Origin: Antedon mediterranea
Taxonomy: Eukaryota > Echinodermata > Crinoidea > Comatulida > Antedonidae
Reading direction: 5' to 3'
NCBI RefSeq assembly: GCF_964355755.1
Contig: NC_092680.1
Location: 13,803,001 to 13,867,000 of the forward strand
Length of the DNA: 64,000 nt
Positions 56,605 through 64,000 of this stretch are shown one piece after another. Under the pieces are notes generated by a model. That model ran no database searches, was not told where the DNA came from, and saw only the letters and a program-made list of their open reading frames with translations. The translations under genes and the position numbers were made by a program. Numbering within the stretch: position 1 is the stretch's first letter; each line of letters opens with the position of its first letter.

Positions 56605-58262
56605 AACTATCTTGTCCAAACACCTTCACTTAGGGACATATTGAGGGATAGGCAAAGCAAAGGGGAAAAAGACTTGGTAATTAGAAGGGGGAAAATAACT
56701 CGGTTTCGTTCCCAAAGCACTACCCAATCGGAAGAGAACACTGCCTAACAATGTAAGTTCTACGCAGTCAGAAGATGTTAATGATTTTTTTAATGTGTTT
56801 CATACAAATTGTGATTCCCTTCTAAATAAGAAGAATGAGCTTCTGTTGCGTTTATCTTCAGAGAAAGTTGATATCATTGCTTTGACTGAGATTCTACCAA
56901 AGAAGTACTTTTTTGAATTGTCTATAGAAGAGTTTCATATCCCTGGTTTTCAGATGTTTTTGCCAAATGAAAAGCTTTCATCTGGTAGAGGAGTTGTTAT
57001 TTATGTTCGAAATGGGATGTCTGCCACTCCTGTTTTGTTTAAAGATAATTTGTTTGAGGAATCCATGTTTGTTGAGATTAGAGTCAAAGATCGCACCTTT
57101 TTAATTGGATGTGTGTATAGAAGTGACGCCGGATCTAGTGTCAATAATTCTGCTTTGTGTTCTCTGTTTAGAAAAGTAGCATCCTTTTCTTGTTCTGATT
57201 TTATTATAGTTGGAGATTTCAATTATAGGAGTATTAATTGGGAGCTAGGATATGTGACTGGTGAAGATGGTAAAAACAGTCAAAAATGTTTCGACACCAT
57301 TAATGACTTATTTTTAGCTCAGCATGTACGAGACCCAACCCGTTACAGAATAGGAGAACAGGCCAATGTTCTGGACCTGGTACTTACATCTAATGAGGAT
57401 TCTATTAGTGAGGTCCTTCAAGCTCCACCATTAGGTAAGAGTGATCATATGGTACTTCGATTTAAAATTCCAGTTAATTTAATCAAAGATGAGGTGGTAG
57501 AGGTCAGAAATTATTTCCATGTTGATTATGATAAGTTTCGTGGTTTTCTTAATGGTGTCGATTGGGACACTGAGTTATTGGATAAGGACGGGTTACACTC
57601 GCACGGTTCTTTTGATGAGACTTATCTAGAGGTATGGAACAGTTTGTTCCAAAGTGTAAGAAACACTTGTCCGGAAATTTTAAGAGACCTTTGTGGTTTA
57701 CTAAGGATTAAACAGAAGAATAAATGCTGGAAACAGTATATCAAAGTAAAACGTAAAGGGCATGACTGTGCTAGTGTCAAATGGAACACGTTTATTAGAG
57801 TAAGGAATGATACTGTCAATTTGATTAAGAGTTCTAAAAGCATCTTCGAAAATAAGATTGCAAATGAGGTTAAAGTCAATGAAAAGTCTTTTTGGCGCTA
57901 TGTAAATTCTCAGTTAAACACCAGATCTGGTATTCCTACTCTTAGAAATTTTGAAGGTAAACTTGTTGTAGATAACCAAGATAAAGCCGAGTCTTTTAAT
58001 TCTTTTTTTAGCAATGTCTTTTGTAAGGAGAACCAGGGAAGAGTTAACTCTTCCCTGGGAGAACCTATCCAATGTTCCGAATCTTGATAAAAAGATTTAA
58101 ACTTTGACCCCAGTTGGCTTGTGCTATTTAAATTAGTTGTTTTAAATTTTATTCATTGTACTTGATAATGACCCCATGATGGAGTCGAAACGTCGTTCTT
58201 TTTTAAGCGTTATTTTTATATTATGTATTAGATATAAATATAGTTGCAATAAATACTATCAT
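56605..58262 (+). mobile_element. LINE-derived element with endonuclease but no reverse transcriptase
   Basis: A short element inserted in the 83-bp tandem array; ACTATC occurs at both edges (near 56607 and 58255) and may be its target duplication. It has a 5' leader, one long frame, then a 3' part ending ATAAATATAGTTGCAATAAA. No reverse transcriptase is present, and the frame ends just before where one would begin. It looks like an internally deleted CR1/L2-class derivative. Confidence 0.7.
56795..58087 (+). CDS. LINE apurinic-like endonuclease ORF (430 codons)
   Basis: An uninterrupted frame with the exonuclease-endonuclease-phosphatase fold motifs in order: FHTNCDSLLNKKNEL, IIALTEI, GRGVVIYVRNG, IGCVYRSDAG, FIIVGDFNYRSINW, LDLVLTSNED and KSDHMVLRF. 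A helical linker follows (IKQKNKCWKQYIKVKRKG, then NSFFSNVF). The frame continues upstream of 56795 without a clear ATG (the listed first codon is GTG), so the true start is uncertain. Such domains nick target DNA for LINE insertion. The open frame after loss of the reverse transcriptase suggests a recent deletion or retained use. Confidence 0.75.
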   Translation: MFHTNCDSLLNKKNELLLRLSSEKVDIIALTEILPKKYFFELSIEEFHIPGFQMFLPNEKLSSGRGVVIYVRNGMSATPVLFKDNLFEESMFVEIRVKDRTFLIGCVYRSDAGSSVNNSALCSLFRKVASFSCSDFIIVGDFNYRSINWELGYVTGEDGKNSQKCFDTINDLFLAQHVRDPTRYRIGEQANVLDLVLTSNEDSISEVLQAPPLGKSDHMVLRFKIPVNLIKDEVVEVRNYFHVDYDKFRGFLNGVDWDTELLDKDGLHSHGSFDETYLEVWNSLFQSVRNTCPEILRDLCGLLRIKQKNKCWKQYIKVKRKGHDCASVKWNTFIRVRNDTVNLIKSSKSIFENKIANEVKVNEKSFWRYVNSQLNTRSGIPTLRNFEGKLVVDNQDKAESFNSFFSNVFCKENQGRVNSSLGEPIQCSES

Positions 58263-59097
58263 TAAATCGTATACATGTTGATGAGTATTGTTAATTATAA
58301 ATTGATGTCTAACTAACTAACTAATTAAAAACACATGAACAATAATGATATGATAATAATTATGATTGCGCACCACTAAACATTAATTACCACATTATTT
58401 TAAAAGGTATAACCGAAATATTAAACATTGAATGTGGACCACAATTAAAGCATAGGGTTTATACCTCCAGGAAGGTATAACAACCGTTCTTGATGATTCT
58501 AAGGTTATATGTAATGTGTATTTTTGGATTTCAAAAAAAATAAATTCTTCAGAAACATAAGCAACATATACAATATAACGTTTTTATTTTTCTTCATTTT
58601 GTTTTTGCATTAGTAGCAGTTATGTTATGTCTGAAAGTACAATGTTAAACTAACATGAAACACTAACATGAAACACATTTTTAATCAATTTCATTTAAAC
58701 TCTGTTTTTAATACTATACGTGATGAGAGATCATTTACCTCATGAAAACTATTTCCAGGGTTTGCTGTCACATCATGAATAATCATGTATGGATTCCGGA
58801 CTTCTATAGTTTCTGCCTTAACCTACTAGGGAAAAAAGTGCCAACTAGACTAGGTGCCATTTTATCATAAATTTTATGTGCGAGAGTACAATTTCAGACT
58901 ATCTAGGGGTGTCATTTACCTAAAATCGCTTTGCCACAGGCCCCATCTCCTTAAAAACCTTGACCCCCAGTTCAAAATATCGTTCCCGCGCCACTGCTCA
59001 CAGTAAGAAATGTTAGCTTCAAATGGCGACCAAAATGGTTTATGTATTTATTGTCATAATTTATTATACTTATAACTTACTATTGCAATACTATTTT
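58263..59097. other. Spacer with no gene
   Basis: AT-rich DNA with a repeat remnant at its start and no supported frame. A short (CTAA)n run lies near 58308. Confidence 0.4.
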
Positions 59098-59700
59098 TTC
59101 ATTCATTTTATTTCATTTCATTTATTTCAAATATCGTCATCGCAGCCAAATCTGAATTACAAGGATATATACATATTCTAAATATTATTATTCATTTACA
59201 AGCAAGATAAGGTATGTGACTGCACTTTTTCTATATCTTTCAGCTCTGCATTTAGGTTGTAGATACTTTACACGTCTTTATTCAGAAATAAATTAGATTA
59301 TGCTTATTATTGCTTAAATACGGAGGTTCGGCAAGCATGATATAACTTCTCAACGACCTGAAATATGGAATTCTCTACCAGAAGAACTCTTTATTAATTA
59401 TACATCTTGTTTTAAATTTAAATTATATGAATACCTTGTTTCTACTATTATTGTTTAAGTTAATATATCTGTTTTAAGTTAAATTATAACTGCATTTGTT
59501 AAGTTAAATGCCTTCTTTGTTCATTATCATATTGTTTTTTTACATGTTTCTTACCTACCTTACTTAAATATGTTGCCTGGACCTCACATTTTAATGCTTA
59601 AGCTTGCAGTGGGTTACCCTTTTCTCATTTATTATCTATTATTTTAGAAAATGTTTTCTGTACTTTGTTTTATTTGAGAAATAAATTTATTATTGATATT
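59098..59700 (+). mobile_element. LINE 3' remnants
   Basis: Near 59320-59460 the plus strand encodes a typical LINE C-terminus (SQRPEIWNSLPEELF, then FKFKLYEYLVST). It is followed by a 3' UTR and a GAGAAATAAATTTATTATTG end. Just upstream, 59098-59165 holds the CATTTCATTTATTTC / GCAGCC..CTGAATTACAA tail also seen near 32150. Confidence 0.65.
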
Positions 59701-60250
59701 ATATACAGTATTATATTATGATTTATATCTACTATTAAAATGTAGACTTGGTTTTAAGTGTATCCCTGATCAGAAACAGAGTTTCATTGGGTGGTTAAAA
59801 TCAGTACCAAAAATATGAACCAAACTTTATATACGATCAAGTCAAAATTCTAAAAGCAACGCATGATTTACCAAATTTTATCCTTACATAAATTTATATT
59901 AGATATTAAATAATTTCTAATACAGTATGTAGCGATATAACTTTTTTTTCTTTTTCAAAAACTTTTATTTTTTCATACAGTATATCTATCTTATCTAAAT
60001 AAATCTATCTTATCTTATATAGATATAACTTCTATGTTTAGATAGAGTAGGCCTTCTACTATTTGTAAATTCTGCTGTTCATAAAGTATTAGTTTATTCT
60101 ATCAACATTGTACTACTTTTACTATTTACATTGGCATATACTGGCCGTATCATTTGGCTTTTCCTTTCCTTTCATTTTTCTTAATTAGTCCTCCATCTGA
60201 ATCTGAACTTAATTGCAATGAATATTAAATCAGCAGATGAATTATTCCAA

Positions 60251-60504
60251 TTAGAAATCAACACAACGTCCTTTTCGCTCCCAGTCTCCATATCGAGTTG
60301 GTTCTGGACCTTTTGGTCCACCTCTTTCTCCGGTTATTGGATTCACATCATTAGGAAAAGCCTCCAATGGTTCTTTTTCCATATTTGGATGTTTCTCTGA
60401 CTTGTCCCATTTGCCAACTGGAGTATTTGGCTTTTTCAATGTCTTGCTAATATCATCAGAGGCCAGCCTGGTTGTGCTGAAATTATAACTTTTTCTGTTT
60501 TGAC
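60251..60504 (-). CDS. SDHAF4: Succinate dehydrogenase assembly factor 4, last exon
   Basis: Exon 60251-60504 with a TTTAG acceptor gives 84 codons. The conserved end is [31 protein letters not shown] and [19 protein letters not shown], the DUF1674/SDHAF4 signature. SDHAF4 works in the mitochondrial matrix, where it binds flavinated SDHA and helps it join SDHB. The exon begins in phase 1, so an upstream exon with the ATG and mitochondrial leader is needed. A weak candidate ATG lies near 62023 (minus strand), but I could not confirm its splice donor, so the gene is partial here. Confidence 0.9.
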
Positions 60505-62514
60505 CTAAATGAAAAGAACGAAAGTTATATTGATAATTGTTGTATGTTGAGCTTCAATGAAACTTGATCGGCCGGAGACAACACTACAATGTGTGTCTTT
60601 GCATCATTATCCAGCCTAATCCAAATTGTTTATGAAAGGGTGAAACAAGTAAGTTTAGACCAACAATAAATACAACCAAAATATTTTACATGGGCAATAT
60701 CAAGAAACATTTGGTCAACAGAATTCTTTTAGCCGATAGGACCTTTTGCTGACACGACATTTCGGCGACAAGACATTTCGCCGACAACTATTTCGCCGAC
60801 AGACAATTGACCGACCCAGGAAATTTTACCGACAGACATTTTACCAATCAATTTTGATTAGCATCTCTGCGGTTGCCCTAAACACACTAGCTCACTACGG
60901 GGAACCCCTGTAATTACTCCGCCATGGTCACACTATATACAACGCACTAGCTCAAGAAGTGGAAACCCCGACGTAGTCACTCCAATTTTTCCACGATTAT
61001 TTATCATTATTAATTAAAATTTTTATTTTACAGATCTAGAAGAAAGATGTGTACCTTTAAAAATGACAATTTGTAACAATAAATATAGTTTAAGATTATA
61101 CTATTCGGCATAATGTTATTTAACAGTACATAATGATTTAAATGTGAACTATTTTATAAGGAATGTAGGCTATGTCTGTGTCTTTTATATGCAATAAATT
61201 ACATAAAAAAACAAATTATTATTATTATTATCGTCGGATGAGTCTACTAATTATTTATTCATAATCTCGAAACCGGTCATTCATAATGGTCAAGTTTGGT
61301 CTTATTTTGAAGAGAAGAAATAGGTTCTGCTGAAGACATATATAGTTTTTAGACTTGCCCCAAATCTGTATTGTTTTTTATTTTTTATTTATTTGTTTTT
61401 ATTTCGACCGCGATTTTTGTCTGAAAATACAGACTTGTGAAACACGTATAGAAATCGATTTGCAGACCGCAAACATCCAATAAGAATGACGTAGGTTATC
61501 ATACCGTATTTGGCTATATGGGGCGGGCGGTATGTAAATATGGATTTCGAATCAACCAATGATCATTTTGTTTCAAAATGAAAAAGATCGAGTACGTGTA
61601 CGATCGAGACTGTTGAAATATGAAATCGTGTTGCCAAGTTGTTTTGTTTATTAATTGTTTAGTCCTTAGCCTAGGCCTCCTTTGTAGGTCCTACTCAACT
61701 CGCACGTATGACCTGCCAAATAAAACGCAAATAAGGTCGGCCTACATACCACCACTGGCACACAACAGGATTCACACACAAAGACAGGGCTACACCACTA
61801 CACAGGACAGGGTCTGGGTGGGAATTAAATCAAATTATTTCCGCGTAATATTAAATGATCCATTCAATGTTTGATTTGCGGAGAAGCAAGACGAGTTTTC
61901 TTGGGAAAAATCCCATCAAATGTTTACCAGACTACTACTAGGTAAAAAAATCCTTTCTAGCCTTCAGAAACTTTCATATGTACCCAAGTACACATTGTCT
62001 AAACGTAACATAGCGCATGCGTACCATCTTAGTTGTTGAGTCTTTGAAATTCTGAAATATGAATATTAAAACAGAGTAGCCAATCGCATGCAGCTGAAAC
62101 TAGTCAACCGGATAATCTATGCACCAAGAATTCTTGGTGTCAAACCACGTGACTTTTGCGTGTTTCCCCAGACAGAGTATCCAAACTCAAGTAATACACG
62201 TATGAAACGCCATATGTTCAAAAATATTTATATTTTTACTAATATTAAGAAAAAACTCCGTCTGGAGCCCAGACTAATATAGTTTTATTCATGAATTATT
62301 TAGCAATTTCATGCATTTGGTAGTCAAAGATAAATTAAAAAAGTTTCCTAAAATATTTATAAAATTTGCATAATCCATATTCCGCCAATATAAGTTGTAA
62401 CACAAATTTGAAAACATATTTGAAAAGAAATGTCCTTAGTATTATTCAAATTTTTTGAATTTCTGTCTAATTAATTATGTGACATGCTTTTAGAAAAATA
62501 AACTTAGGGGTCTG
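60505..62514. other. Upstream region of SDHAF4, mostly non-coding
   Basis: No supported gene. Near 60740-60850 the words GACATTTCGCCGACA and TTTNACCGACAGACA recur about six times, the remnant of a small repeat. The frames at 61620-61874 and 62088-62282 have no recognisable features. Confidence 0.4.
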
Positions 62515-63420
62515 TCACGACAAATATGGTCCGGGGCCAAAATCGGTCCGGCCGGACCAGTTTTGGCTCTAAAGTTGTGGCCAAAAGCAGTCCGCCACTG
62601 CCAAAATCGGTCCGGGTTTTTTTTCTGTCGATTTTAATTGAATTACTAGGCCTATGATGCTGTTTTAAGTTGTTTATGGCTAGAAAAATATCCCATGATA
62701 TATATAAGTAAGTTATCTTGTCGGATAAATACTATAAATAAATGTATTTTATCTAAAAACATGACTTAGGTGTTCACTAATATTTCAGCCTGCCACACAC
62801 TCACATGAACGGGTATGAGACGCTGATATTGCCAGCCAGATTTTATTTTATGATTGAGGCCTTTTTCCTTCCTCAGTCTAATCAATATTGGATAATTGTT
62901 TTATAATGATTGTACTGAATTGATATTGATTGATTAACCATAAATTAGTAATAAATTAAATTGTTTTTAACATCATAGGGAAACGAAGATGTTAAAAAAA
63001 CAAAAGAACAAAATGGATTAAAAACAGGCAGAGAATTAATTGTACACAAAAAACCTAAAAATTAGTACTAATTATTGATGAGTGGTAATAGTAATAATGA
63101 TGATAAAAAAAACAGGCTTAATTTATAATATTAAAATAACAAATAAAACCCTGTAGTTTTCAATATAATGACTAATCATGGCCTTTTTAAATGATATATA
63201 CATTATGACTCATTTTGCGCACCATATATTTGCAAGATCGGACCATATTTGGCGGCCAAAAACAGTCCTTAAAGGTCACATCATTATGAAAGAATGTCTC
63301 CTCAATGATTGCATCGGACCTGTTTTTCACAGTATTTTATTTATGTACCATAAAAAATTGGCTACGCTGAATCTGATTAAAACGGCCTCAAAATTACACT
63401 AGAACGCGTTGCTTCCGGGG
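62515..63420. repeat. Dispersed repeat with CCGGACC-type ends
   Basis: The left part has ACAAATATGGTCCGGGGCC, AATCGGTCCGGCCGGACC and AAAATCGGTCCGGG; an inverted partner, GATCGGACCATATTTGGCGG, lies near 63235. The stretch from about 63325 (CAGTATTTTATTTATG, GGCTACGCTGAATCTGATT, TAGAACGCGTTGCTTCCGGG) matches the repeat at 400-520. Confidence 0.6.
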
Positions 63421-63429
63421 ACTTCATCC

Positions 63430-63650
63430 CATGGTCCCTTGGTGGCCCCTGTGGAGCCGTGAAATGTGCAAAAAGTCACATTTGTGCAAACAACCACATT
63501 TGTGCAAACATTTTACCTTCAAATGTGCAAATCTGTTAAAATTCATAACCCGCAAATGTGCAAACATCACGCCGTTAAATGTAAAAACGATCAGTTTTGA
63601 CGTTAAATGTGCAAAAGGTATTCTACAAATGTGCAAAGCATTCTTCAACC
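63430..63650. repeat. Irregular cluster of AAATGTGCAAA words
   Basis: About nine copies of AAATGTGCAAA, or of ATTTGTGCAAA, lie at uneven spacing over 200 bp. The frames on both strands reflect this repetition. Function unknown. Confidence 0.7.
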
Positions 63651-63784
63651 AAGCTCCTATTCCATTTTATATTTTTGGTTCGTAGGTCTTTCAGAGTAGA
63701 AATAACAATAGGAAAAAGAGTATAAGAAAATGTTCAATATCATAACTAATTATACTGTTGTATTTTATTATAATCAAAGGCTCC

Positions 63785-63880
63785 AAATCGCCTCGGCTAA
63801 ATTCAAGTCGGCCCCAAGTCAACTCGCCCTGAAGTCAACTCGGCCTCAAGTCAACTCGGCCAAAAACTAATCGGTCAACT
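63785..63880. repeat. Tandem CAAGTCAACTCGGCC repeat
   Basis: About five degenerate units of roughly 16 bp (AAGTCGGCCCC, CAAGTCAACTCGCCCTG, AAGTCAACTCGGCCT). The same kind of word (CCCCAAGTCAAGTCAGCCC) occurs near 3220. Confidence 0.65.
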
Positions 63881-64000
63881 AACATTCATATTCATTCTAA
63901 TATTCATCCCTATAACATGCGCACTTCGTTTTTATTATTTTTCTTCTGTTCAGTAGACTTATTTTGTCCCATTCATTTGCACTTTTTGCGTTTCATACTT

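Noticed and set aside
62000-62030. First exon of SDHAF4 (minus-strand ATG near 62023)
   Set aside because: The short basic peptide is plausible as a leader, but no good donor in the required phase is seen.

Overview
This is a eukaryotic, AT-rich, repeat-laden window, most likely from a marine invertebrate. Spliced genes with GT-AG introns, AGGCCTA-rich low-complexity tracts, tRNA-derived repeats, CR1/L2-like LINEs and a full-length Polinton fit an invertebrate deuterostome such as an echinoderm or hemichordate, but the sequence does not settle the species.

Host genes, all on the minus strand: (1) 910-3137, the first five coding exons of a carnitine acyltransferase closest in my judgement to CROT, running off the left edge; (2) 11161-22229, a complete seven-exon ANKLE1/LEM-3-like gene (ankyrin repeats, LEM domain, GIY-YIG nuclease) whose exons join to an uninterrupted 577-codon frame; (3) 60251-60504, the last exon of SDHAF4. 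Intron 1 of ANKLE1 is about 8.3 kb and is filled mostly by a roughly 7.4-kb, 68-bp-period minisatellite.

Repeats: a decayed LINE at 7754-10981; nested DNA transposons at 23116-25378; a roughly 4-kb array of a 19-bp unit at about 27110-31200, open in nearly all frames; three 370-bp units with nuclear-receptor-like half-sites at 32.9-34.0 kb; small MITEs; and a mosaic of tRNA-like repeats, LINE ends and a LINE-derived element with an endonuclease but no reverse transcriptase between 51.5 and 59.7 kb.

The centrepiece is a complete Polinton/Maverick (polintovirus-like provirus) at 35839-51458 (15,620 bp), flanked by a perfect TATATA duplication and long terminal inverted repeats. Plus strand: protein-primed DNA polymerase B (with two 5' introns), packaging ATPase, a basic pX-like core protein and a 256-aa late-type protein. 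Minus strand, read from the right end: a CCHC zinc-binding protein with a SUMO-interacting-like motif, a protein with two PC4/Sub1-like ssDNA-binding domains, a chromodomain integrase, penton-like minor capsid protein, pVI-like protein, double-jelly-roll major capsid protein and adenain-like protease. A small minus-strand Bcl-2-like gene lies between polymerase and ATPase. All frames look intact, so the element is either recent or under constraint. The expected jobs are: polymerase plus PC4 protein for replication; integrase for insertion; capsid proteins, protease and ATPase for virions; Bcl-2-like and zinc/SIM proteins as candidate host-interaction factors.
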